Shown here: positions 16,192 through 22,622 of the stretch, piece after piece
How positions within the stretch are numbered: position 1 is the first letter of the stretch
How the letters are laid out: every line of letters starts with the position of its first letter
Assembly: GCA_964521105.1 (NCBI GenBank)
Contig: CAZFPO010000022.1
Coordinates: 1 to 35,088 of the forward strand
DNA length: 35,088 bases
Reading direction: 5' to 3'
Source of the DNA: JAQUGA01 sp964521105
GTDB taxonomy: Bacteria > Bacteroidota > Bacteroidia > Bacteroidales > WCHB1-69
Translations under genes and position numbers: made by a program
Notes under the pieces: model-generated
Database searches by the model: none
What the model was told of the DNA's origin: nothing
Seen by the model: only the letters and a program-made list of their open reading frames with translations

Positions 16192-16497
16192 GCCACTAAG
16201 GCACGAAGACAAGAAGTAGCACAAAGGAAAATTAGTGAAACTTGCTGTCTTGGTGTTTTTGTGGCGGGAAAGTGTTTTACAGTAAAGAATTTTTTTTATG
16301 AAATTTTGCTACGAAGGCACGAAGCCTCAAAGTAGCACATAGGAAACTTTGTGAAACTTGCTGTCTTGGTGTTTTTGTGGCGGAAAAGTGTTTTACAGTA
16401 AAGATTTTTTTTTATGAAATTTTGCCACGAAGGCACGAAGACACAAAGTAGCACAAAGGAAACTTCGTTAACCTTACTGCCTTAGTGTATTTGTGGC
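16192..16497. repeat. Tandem repeat, 116-bp period, three copies of a 74-bp palindromic unit
   Basis: Units at 16192-16265, 16308-16381 and 16424-16497 start at exact 116-bp steps. Each begins GCCACTAAGGCACGAAGAC-like and ends GTGTTTTTGTGGC-like. These ends are imperfect reverse complements, so each unit can fold as a long hairpin. The ~42-bp spacers (starting GGGAAAGTGTTTTAC) are also conserved. Confidence 0.9.
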
Positions 16498-16539
16498 TGA
16501 ACGTATTTACTCTCTATAGGGGAAGCTACGCACTCATTA

Positions 16540-16600
16540 TTTTTTTCACAGTGTATCACTGATTGCTTCGCAATATCATTGTGTTTCACAGTGAAAAATA
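16540..16600. repeat. Palindromic element with CACAGTG ends
   Basis: Arms TTTTTCACAGTG and CACAGTGAAAAA flank an inner palindrome ATTGCTTCGCAAT. Partial copies of the same element recur near 18031-18090 and 18280-18350. Confidence 0.75.
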
Positions 16601-16768
16601 CCGATTAATTTGTTGCTCAGATCCGCCAGAAGTCGGAATAGAATCTATATAATTATTTTGATACCTGCCTTTAGCAGATAATCCAATACTTCACTTTTTC
16701 TATGTTTGGTTTGATGTCTGAAAACAAAACAAGTAATTTTATCATTATTTCAACAAAACTGCTATTTT

Positions 16769-16800
16769 TTTGTTTTACTTAATAAATCAAATTAACTTTG
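16769..16800 (+). promoter_or_regulatory. Strong Bacteroidota promoter abutting a start codon
   Basis: TTTG at 16769-16772 and TAACTTTG at 16793-16800 with exactly 20 bases between, the consensus geometry. The next gene's ATG begins only four bases after the -7 box, so the transcript would start at or inside the first codons (leaderless). Confidence 0.7.
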
Positions 16801-16804
16801 CAAA

Positions 16805-17176
16805 ATGATTAAAGTCGTACGGTTTATCGGAATTAGTTTTATTACAATACTCTATTGTTTTGCAATTGGTGTTGTTGATGTTGCTTCGGGCAATTCGATT
16901 AAACCGAACTATTTTAATAATGAGCAGCAAAGTTATTTTACCTTAGTAAAAACAAACCTTTATTGTCATAAATCGCAAACGGAGCAATCTGTTAATACAA
17001 TAAATAAAACCCCAAGCTCATATTTTCAAGATAGGTTTAGTAAGGTTTCAGTTGTTATTGAAAATTCACTACGATTTTTTGAGTCTAAATATTCTCAATA
17101 TTGTTTTTTTAGTGGAAATTTTCTGATTCGTTATCGAAAATACAATTTTTTATTTCCTTTCCATTATTTTTGGTAA
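16805..17176 (+). CDS. Small membrane or exported protein, unknown function
   Basis: 123 residues. A hydrophobic segment at residues ~6-25 (FIGISFITILYCFAIGVVDV) is a signal anchor or signal peptide. The rest is polar, with three Cys and many aromatic residues, and ends in the aromatic-rich NFLFPFHYFW. That ending is shared, as far as I recall, by other uncharacterised small Bacteroidota proteins. It has a very good promoter directly upstream, which supports expression. A short inverted repeat follows about 38 bases after the stop. No function is proposed. Confidence 0.6.
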   Translation: MIKVVRFIGISFITILYCFAIGVVDVASGNSIKPNYFNNEQQSYFTLVKTNLYCHKSQTEQSVNTINKTPSSYFQDRFSKVSVVIENSLRFFESKYSQYCFFSGNFLIRYRKYNFLFPFHYFW

Positions 17177-17213
17177 TACTCTTTTTTTTTTCAAGTTTAA
17201 ATAGAGTTTTAAT

Positions 17214-17235
17214 AAGTTCTGAAAAAGCAGAACTT
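17214..17235. terminator. Small hairpin after the 123-residue gene
   Basis: AAGTTCT pairs with AGAACTT across an eight-base loop. It lies 38 bases after the stop and 27 before the next ATG. The following sequence is A/T-rich but has no long T run, so termination is weakly supported. Confidence 0.35.
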
Positions 17236-17261
17236 AAATTTAATTATTAAAAATATAAAAA

Positions 17262-17744
17262 ATGGATACCAATTCGATAGTAATGGGGGTTATAATATTA
17301 GCCCTTTGTGTTGTGCCAATAGTAATATTTAGCATAATCAGTAAAAAGAAAAAGAGTAAGCGTTTGCAAGATTTTAAAAATAGTGCATTTGCACAAAATT
17401 GTAATATTACTAAACACGAAATTTTAGGAAATATAATTCTTGGAATTGACGAAGTTTCAAATTCAATTTTTTTCACAAAGCGAGTCAAAGAAACTATTTC
17501 ATCTCAATTGGTTAATCTTTCTGAATTTCAGAGTTGTAAAGTGATTAATTTAGGAAGAGTTGCAAATAGTTCAACAATTGTTGAGAAATTAGAATTAAAT
17601 TTTTATCCTAAAAATAAAAATAATTCTCAGCAAGTTTTAGTATTTTATGATTCTGATGTTGATGGCATGTCTTTAACTGGGGAGTTGCAGTTGATTGAAA
17701 AGTGGGAAGGAATTGTTAATTCAAGAATAAAATCGATGAAGTAA
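17262..17744 (+). CDS. Conserved-type small membrane-anchored protein, unknown function
   Basis: 160 residues. An N-terminal transmembrane helix (about 5-25, ending in a KKKKSKR stop-transfer patch) is followed by a soluble cytoplasmic domain. The domain includes NCNITKHEILGNIILGIDE, a short beta run, LSEFQSCKVINLGR and KLELNFYPK, then a FYDSDVDGMSLTGELQLIEKWEGIVN end. From memory, similar proteins (one helix plus a compact alpha/beta domain with the SCKVIN motif) are common in Bacteroidota and uncharacterised. It probably has its own promoter or is transcribed with the preceding gene. Confidence 0.75.
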   Translation: MDTNSIVMGVIILALCVVPIVIFSIISKKKKSKRLQDFKNSAFAQNCNITKHEILGNIILGIDEVSNSIFFTKRVKETISSQLVNLSEFQSCKVINLGRVANSSTIVEKLELNFYPKNKNNSQQVLVFYDSDVDGMSLTGELQLIEKWEGIVNSRIKSMK

Positions 17745-18512
17745 TTTTATTTCCTTTGGTGGTGTTTCGACTCAATGAAATGCCATCAAGGGTTCCTTGG
17801 TTTTATATACGTTGAAAATACAGAGTATTTATCAATGAAAGAAACTGTTTTTTTATCATAATTAGCAACGAATGCACGAAGTCCACCAAGGCGGATAAAT
17901 TTACCAGCCGTGGCTGGGCACAAAGATACAAAGTAGCACAAAGAAAATTTCCTGAAACTTCGAGTCTTGGAGTCTTTGTGGCTGAAAAGTATATACTCTT
18001 TTTAGGGGAATCCAAGCTCAAATGATTTTTTTTTACGCAGTGTTCCACAGATTGCTTCGCAATATCACAATGTTTCACAGTGAAAAATCATGGAAACAAA
18101 GTGGAAATCTGTGTATACTCTGTGGAACATAGTGTAACTCTTTATTTGAAATCATAGTATGTTGCACAGAAATAGATAATTCTTTTGTGCCAAAAAATCG
18201 CCACGGAGGCACAAAGATACACAAAGAAAACTTAGTGAAACTTAGTGTCTTGGAGTCTTTGTGGCTGAAATAAGATTTACACCGTGTTTCAAAGATTGCT
18301 TCGAAATAGTTAGTCTGCCTTTGGCAGGCACAGTGTTTCACAATGAAAAATAATGGAAACACAGTGGAACTCTGTGTATACTCTGTGGAACATAGTGTAA
18401 CTCTTTATTTGAAATCATAGTATGTTGCACAGAAATAGATAAATCTTTTGTGCCAAAAATTTGCCACTAAGGCACGAAGACACAAAGAGGCACAAAGGAA
18501 ACTTAGTGAAAC
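17745..18512. other. Repeat island, right part (no gene)
   Basis: These 768 bases are almost wholly repeats: a diverged copy of the GCCACGAAGG hairpin unit at 17864-17992 with a ~25-base insertion, a further copy at 18200-18265, one at 18463-18536, and a long direct duplication. Two minus-strand open frames here (17803-18078 and 18075-18362) simply translate the repeats and are not genes. Confidence 0.75.
18072..18463. repeat. Direct duplication at 263-bp offset
   Basis: Bases from 18072 to 18200 recur at 18335 to 18463 with few differences. The clearest identical stretch holds TGTGTATACTCTGTGGAAC and the CATAGTGTAACTC run. Each copy is followed by one GCCAC hairpin unit, so repeat modules were duplicated together. 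Confidence 0.85.
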
Positions 18513-18536
18513 TTACTGCTTTGGATTTTTTGTGGT
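18463..18536. repeat. Copy of the GCCAC hairpin unit overlapping the flippase stop
   Basis: The unit begins GCCACTAAGGCACGAAGACAC and ends TTTTTTGTGG. It extends 24 bases into the minus-strand flippase gene, so the last eight codons of that gene (encoding the TTKNPKQ end) come from repeat sequence. Confidence 0.8.
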
Positions 18537-19895
18537 AGAATTCTTTTTAAACGCATCAAAATAACTCGGGATATTATACATCGAATTCATCATACATTTA
18601 AAATTAGCTCGAGAGTGCGGATTGAATAAATCGACCAGTAAAATTGAAATAAAAAGAGAAATAATTGATGCCCAAACAGCACCTATTGAAGCGTAATGGG
18701 GAATAAAGATGAAATTTAAACCGATATTTAAGCCAGCTCCAACAATACCTGTAAGTAAAAAATATTTAAAGAGTTGATTGTTCGTGATATACAGTGTTTT
18801 TGCAACACCATAATTGACAAATACGAGTCTAATTGACATCAGTCCCATTAATAGACCAGCTTGCTCGTATTCAATACCGTATAATAAAACAACCATCCAT
18901 TTGCCAAAAATAAAACACATGGCAATGATTAAGACGGAAACAATAAACATCAATTGATACACTTTATTCATTTTAAGTAAATATAGTGCTTCGCTTTGTT
19001 GTTTTGCTAATGCAATTTCGGGTGCAACAGTGCTTTGAATTATCATTGGAATAAATCCGAACAAAGCAATTAGTTTTGCTGCAGTAGAAAATTGTCCAAG
19101 CTCATTTTCATTTATCCAGTCACCTAAAAACACTTGGTCGATGTTTTGTTGCGTAAACATCATAATGCTTGTAAGTATTAATGGCCAACTTTGGTTTAAT
19201 AATTTTTTAGCAGTCGTGAAATCCAATTTCCATGTTTGAATTCGCTCCCCGCGTTTTTGAAACCAATAAAATAAAAACAAAGCACCTAATGCATTTTCGA
19301 TAAATTGCATCCAAACAAACCATTCAAGAGATAAATTATTTAAAATCAATATGATTTTAATTCCGGCGCAGCTAATATAGCCAATACTTTTTGAAAAAAC
19401 TGTATATTTTGAGTTTAATTCGGATTGATTAAATAAATCAATGGCATCAAACGCTAAAAAGATATTTGATGATGCAATTATTAGGACGTAATAAAGCATT
19501 TCGATATCATCTGGACGACGAATTTTAATGGCAATTGCACACAAAAGAGTCATGAAAATTGCCCCCAAAAGTTTAACCATAAATGATGCTCCGAGATGCT
19601 CATTTTTCCTGAGAGGATTTGTTACAATATCACGTACAACAATACCGTCGATTCCTAAATTTGCAATAGGGGTAAAGATGGTTACAAAGGCAATAGCATA
19701 GTTCCAAATTCCAACATTTTGTGGTCCAAGATATCGATATGCCCAAATGTTGACAGCCATTACAACTGTCATTTTTAAAACTTTATCGAAAAATAGCCAA
19801 GCAAAGTTTTCGGTCATTTTTTGCATCCCGTCTCTACTTTCGATTTTCTTTAAAATGATAGTTGGTATTAATTTTCTTAAAATTATTGGAGCCAT
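18513..19895 (-). CDS. Wzx-type polysaccharide flippase (oligosaccharide transporter, MATE-like)
   Basis: 460 residues with about 12-14 hydrophobic segments spread along the length, consistent with a MOP/MATE-superfamily lipid-linked oligosaccharide flippase. It includes the VFDKVLKM-ENFAWLF N-terminal start, LGIDGIVVRDIVTN and the RLVFVNYGVA segment near the end. It would move undecaprenyl-linked repeat units across the inner membrane. The gene ends inside a repeat unit. It lies on the same strand as the glycan operon but 2.4 kb away, across two small genes on the other strand. A TACGTTTG -7 box lies upstream. Confidence 0.9.
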   Translation of the reverse strand: MAPIILRKLIPTIILKKIESRDGMQKMTENFAWLFFDKVLKMTVVMAVNIWAYRYLGPQNVGIWNYAIAFVTIFTPIANLGIDGIVVRDIVTNPLRKNEHLGASFMVKLLGAIFMTLLCAIAIKIRRPDDIEMLYYVLIIASSNIFLAFDAIDLFNQSELNSKYTVFSKSIGYISCAGIKIILILNNLSLEWFVWMQFIENALGALFLFYWFQKRGERIQTWKLDFTTAKKLLNQSWPLILTSIMMFTQQNIDQVFLGDWINENELGQFSTAAKLIALFGFIPMIIQSTVAPEIALAKQQSEALYLLKMNKVYQLMFIVSVLIIAMCFIFGKWMVVLLYGIEYEQAGLLMGLMSIRLVFVNYGVAKTLYITNNQLFKYFLLTGIVGAGLNIGLNFIFIPHYASIGAVWASIISLFISILLVDLFNPHSRANFKCMMNSMYNIPSYFDAFKKNSTTKNPKQ

Positions 19896-19924
19896 TTAAT
19901 AATTTGTATGTTATAATGCTGATG

Positions 19925-19932
19925 CAAACGTA
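19925..19932 (-). promoter_or_regulatory. Possible -7 box for the flippase
   Basis: Minus strand reads TACGTTTG, matching TAnnTTTG, 30 bases before the flippase ATG. No clear -33 TTTG. Confidence 0.4.
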
Positions 19933-19942
19933 CATATTTTTT

Positions 19943-19985
19943 AGGACGAAAAAAACACTGATAGGAAATTTCCTGCCAGTGTTTT
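19943..19985 (-). terminator. Rho-independent-type terminator after the first Spy-like gene
   Basis: On the minus strand AAAACACTG pairs with CAGTGTTTT around a stem GGAAATTTCC, and a run of seven T follows. It lies 25 bases after the stop of the 134-residue gene and upstream of the flippase -7 box. Confidence 0.75.
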
Positions 19986-20009
19986 AAAATATAAATATTT
20001 CTAAAATAT

Positions 20010-20414
20010 TTATTTGGGTTTTGAATTATTGTTTACAGCATTATTATTTGTTTTTACCTCTTTATCTTTACGATTGTTTTTCTCTTTTACCCATTTGTCA
20101 TATTGTTGTGGGGTTAAAATAGTTTTTAGCTTTGTTTCAAATGTGTTTCGAATAGTTTGTAATTCTTTTCCTCTTGCTTTTGATTGTTCCTGTGTGAGGT
20201 TGCCCATGTATTTTTTTAGCACTACATCAATTTGTTTAATTCGTTCAAGAACGATATTATAAACTTTAACTCCTTGGTCGGAAGTAAGACTTAATTGAGT
20301 CGTAAGTCTATCCGTTTCTTCTTTTGCTCTGTCTTCTGGGGTTCTAACTGTTTGTGCGTTAAGTGTGCAAAAAAACAGTAGAATGCTTAATGTGATAAAA
20401 AATGTCTTTTTCAT
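20010..20414 (-). CDS. Small exported helical protein, Spy/CpxP- or DUF4890-like
   Basis: 134 residues with signal peptide MKKTFFITLSILLFFCTLNA (cleaved before QTV). The mature part is an all-helical, charged chain with LTTQLSLTSDQGVKVYNI and LKTILTPQQYDKWVKEK. These are LTxxQ-type motifs as in periplasmic Spy/CpxP-like chaperones and in the DUF4890 group common in Bacteroidota. The C-terminal ~25 residues are Asn/Lys-rich and probably disordered. A close paralog lies upstream on the same strand with its own terminator, so this looks like a tandem duplication with independent transcription. A TATCTTTG -7 box is at 20463-20470. Function: unknown periplasmic, possibly stress-related. Confidence 0.85.
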   Translation of the reverse strand: MKKTFFITLSILLFFCTLNAQTVRTPEDRAKEETDRLTTQLSLTSDQGVKVYNIVLERIKQIDVVLKKYMGNLTQEQSKARGKELQTIRNTFETKLKTILTPQQYDKWVKEKNNRKDKEVKTNNNAVNNNSKPK

Positions 20415-20462
20415 AATGTTTTGATTTAATGTTTTTAGCAGCAGTTAATAATATTATATTTA

Positions 20463-20470
20463 CAAAGATA
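20463..20470 (-). promoter_or_regulatory. Possible -7 box for the first Spy-like gene
   Basis: Minus strand reads TATCTTTG (TAnnTTTG), about 50 bases before the ATG. No clear -33 box. Confidence 0.4.
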
Positions 20471-20620
20471 ACACTATTAATAAAATATTAAAAAATATAT
20501 TTTGTTAAATTCTCCATAAAATATTTAAAATTTTCGAGTATTTTATAGTTTATTATTTTGCATAATAGAATATGTAGACAACTCATTTATTGAATTTTAT
20601 TAAGGACAATATACTGATTT

Positions 20621-20661
20621 AAAAAAAAAGGATGCTTTAGGAGTTTAGTTTAAAGCACCCT
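20621..20661 (-). terminator. Rho-independent terminator after the second Spy-like gene
   Basis: On the minus strand GGGTGCTTTA pairs with TAAAGCATCC (one G-U) around an 11-base loop (AACTAAACTCC), and a run of nine T follows. It lies 23 bases after the stop of the 136-residue gene. Confidence 0.85.
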
Positions 20662-20683
20662 CTTTTAAAATAAAAAAAGAATT

Positions 20684-21094
20684 TTATTTTTTCTTTGGAG
20701 TTGTAGCTCCATTGTTTGGGTTTGTTAGACCTGTGCCAACAGACGTATCAATAATTTTGTTTCCATCTTTTAGCCATTTTTCGTACTGTTGTGCTGTTAA
20801 AATTGCCTTCATTTCTTTGTCAAATGAGTCATTTATGCCTTTTAATTTGCTAATTCTTGCTTTTTTTTGTTCCAGAGTTAAAGTGCCTTGATAGTTAGCC
20901 GATATTTCATCTAATAGTTTTAATTTAGTTAATACTGCATTATAAACTTTGGGCTTTTGTGGCGATGTTAAACTTAATAATGTTGCGAGTTGGTCGGTTT
21001 GCTTTTGTGCTTTTTGCTCAACTGTTTGTGTTGTTTGTGCCGAAATACTGCTCATGAGTACCACAACACATAATAAAGTTAAGATTTTTTTCAT
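20684..21094 (-). CDS. Small exported helical protein, paralog of the 20010-20414 gene
   Basis: 136 residues with signal peptide MKKILTLLCVVVLMSSISA. The mature sequence aligns with its neighbour: LATLLSLTSPQKPKVYNAVL against LTTQLSLTSDQGVKVYNIVL, and MKAILTAQQYEKWLK against LKTILTPQQYDKWVK. Both have the L..LT..Q pattern typical of Spy/LTXXQ or DUF4890 proteins, so function is inferred only as periplasmic and helical. The C-terminal tail is Gly/Asn/Pro-rich. It is separated from its paralog by a strong terminator and has a TAACTTTG -7 box at 21133-21140. Confidence 0.85.
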   Translation of the reverse strand: MKKILTLLCVVVLMSSISAQTTQTVEQKAQKQTDQLATLLSLTSPQKPKVYNAVLTKLKLLDEISANYQGTLTLEQKKARISKLKGINDSFDKEMKAILTAQQYEKWLKDGNKIIDTSVGTGLTNPNNGATTPKKK

Positions 21095-21418
21095 GTTAAT
21101 TTGGTTTTGTTAATAATTAAGAAATATATTTTCAAAGTTAATTTTATTTTTGATTATAAAAATATAAAATCACAAAAAATATTGCATAAATCAAGCCAAA
21201 ACTTAACAAAAGTTAGTGAGACATTTGTGCAAATTTAAAAATTACAAGATTAAGGCGGTTTTTTAATCAAGATGTGAATCCATTTATATTGTTTAAATCA
21301 ATAATATTTTTTTAATTAAATTATTCTTAAAATGAAAAATCAGGAATATAAAATAAAAATTGTATTTAATAAAAAAATGTTTTATTTTTGAAATCTAAAT
21401 CGTTTAATCCAAATTTTT
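21095..21418. other. Divergent-promoter spacer
   Basis: These 324 AT-rich bases separate the minus-strand Spy-like gene from the plus-strand esterase. They hold a -7 box on each strand (TAACTTTG on the minus strand at 21133-21140; TATTTTTG on the plus strand at 21383-21390). I see nothing else recognisable. Confidence 0.6.
21360..21390 (+). promoter_or_regulatory. Predicted promoter of the esterase gene
   Basis: TTG at 21360-21362 and TATTTTTG at 21383-21390 with 20 bases between fit the Bacteroidota -33/-7 boxes. The ATG follows 28 bases after the -7 box. Confidence 0.55.
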
Positions 21419-22540
21419 ATGAAAAACTTATACCTTTTTTTAATAGCGATGATGTTTTCGTCGCTTACTTTTTCGCAACAACACGTTTCCAAAACAATGC
21501 AATTTGGTGGTTTAACACGTCAATATCTAGAGTATGTTCCTTCCATTTATACTGGTTCTAGTCCAGTTCCGCTTATTATCTGTTTGCATGGATTAGGCGA
21601 CACTATGGATAATTTTAAAAACATTGGCTTAGATGATGTTGCGGATACCGCAAATTTTATTGTTTTAACTCCTCAAGCTATTAATTCCATTTTAGGAACT
21701 GCTTGGAATTCAGGAGCAAGTCAGGGAGGGATGCAGCTTAATCAAAATGTGGACGATGCCGGTTTTATTATTGCCTTAATTGATAGTACGGCAGCTCTCT
21801 ATAACATTGATAAAAAACGGGTTTATTTAACAGGATTCTCTATGGGTTCGTTTATGTGTCACCGCATGGCTTGCGAACATGGCGACAGAATTTGTGCTAT
21901 AGCCTCTGTTGCTGGTACCATAGGTTCTGCTATTCAATGTAATCCTTCTCGACCAGTGCCTGTTATTCATTTTCATGGTACTGCCGACCAAACTATTTCT
22001 TACACCGCTAATGCTTACGGATTGAGTGTGGATACCTTGTTAAAATACTGGATTAGTGTTGACGGTTGTAATCCCGATCCAATTTTTGAAAATATGCCTG
22101 ATGTTGCTTCGGATGGTTTTACGGTTGAACACTACGAATACAGAGGTGGTAATAATGGTACTAGAGTAGAACACTATAAAGTGATTGGTGCGGACCATCA
22201 ATGGATTTATACTCCAACTAATGACATTGACTATACAACCTTAATTTGGAAATTTTTATCCAAATTTACGTTAACTCAACTTGGAACTTCAGATTTTGCT
22301 ACAGATATGGTTGAAATTTTTCCTAATCCAGCCAATAATTCAATAACTGTTTCTCTTCCAGATAATAATTATAAAATAAAAATTATCTCAGCAGATACTA
22401 GATTAGTTTATCAATGTAATGCTAAAGAAAATAATACAGAAATTAATATCTCAAATTTACCTGCTGGTTTGTATTTTGTAATCGCAAATAATGCGAATAA
22501 TGGAAATCAATTGGTTCGTAAATTAACAGTTGTAAAATAA
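21419..22540 (+). CDS. Secreted PHB-depolymerase/feruloyl-esterase-like hydrolase with T9SS type-A domain
   Basis: 373 residues: signal peptide MKNLYLFLIAMMFSSLTFSQQ, then an alpha/beta-hydrolase domain (about 23-285) and a type-A sorting domain (about 295-373). The hydrolase shows VPLIICLHGLGD (oxyanion region), DDVADTANFIVLTPQ, the nucleophile elbow GFSMGS with Ser141, FHGTADQTISY with the catalytic Asp, and GADHQWIY with the catalytic His. The pattern is that of extracellular esterases acting on polyesters, feruloyl or acetyl esters of plant polysaccharides. The end, VEIFPNPANNSITVSL to VRKLTVVK, fits T9SS export. It stands alone, with a terminator 12 bases after the stop. Confidence 0.92.
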   Translation: MKNLYLFLIAMMFSSLTFSQQHVSKTMQFGGLTRQYLEYVPSIYTGSSPVPLIICLHGLGDTMDNFKNIGLDDVADTANFIVLTPQAINSILGTAWNSGASQGGMQLNQNVDDAGFIIALIDSTAALYNIDKKRVYLTGFSMGSFMCHRMACEHGDRICAIASVAGTIGSAIQCNPSRPVPVIHFHGTADQTISYTANAYGLSVDTLLKYWISVDGCNPDPIFENMPDVASDGFTVEHYEYRGGNNGTRVEHYKVIGADHQWIYTPTNDIDYTTLIWKFLSKFTLTQLGTSDFATDMVEIFPNPANNSITVSLPDNNYKIKIISADTRLVYQCNAKENNTEINISNLPAGLYFVIANNANNGNQLVRKLTVVK

Positions 22541-22552
22541 ATAACTAAAATT

Positions 22553-22591
22553 AAAAATCCGCAATATCTTTTTGATGTTGCGGATTTTTTT
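22553..22591. terminator. Bidirectional terminator
   Basis: AAAATCCGCAA pairs with TTGCGGATTTTT around an ATCTTTTTGATG loop with T/A runs on both sides. It lies between the convergent esterase and surface-protein genes and can serve both. Confidence 0.85.
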
Positions 22592-22622
22592 AAGCTTCAG
22601 TTAGAAGATTTAAAATACTGTT

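Larger units (their letters stand above)
16061..16804. other. Repeat island, left part (no gene)
   Basis: The 744 bases before the first small plus-strand gene hold a three-copy 116-bp-period repeat (16192-16497), a palindromic element (16540-16600) and the promoter of the next gene. About 16601-16740 holds small hairpins such as TGCCTTTAGCAG and nothing coding. Confidence 0.7.

Noticed and set aside
16192..16497. CRISPR array with 74-bp repeats
   Set aside because: The ~42-bp intervals between units are conserved with each other, so they are part of a tandem repeat, not spacers.
17745..17863. Possible tRNA or small RNA in the sequence after the 160-residue gene
   Set aside because: No cloverleaf or anticodon arm could be formed; it looks like degraded repeat sequence.
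17803..18362. Two minus-strand open frames of 91 and 95 codons
   Set aside because: They lie entirely in duplicated repeat sequence, and their peptides have no structure or export signal.
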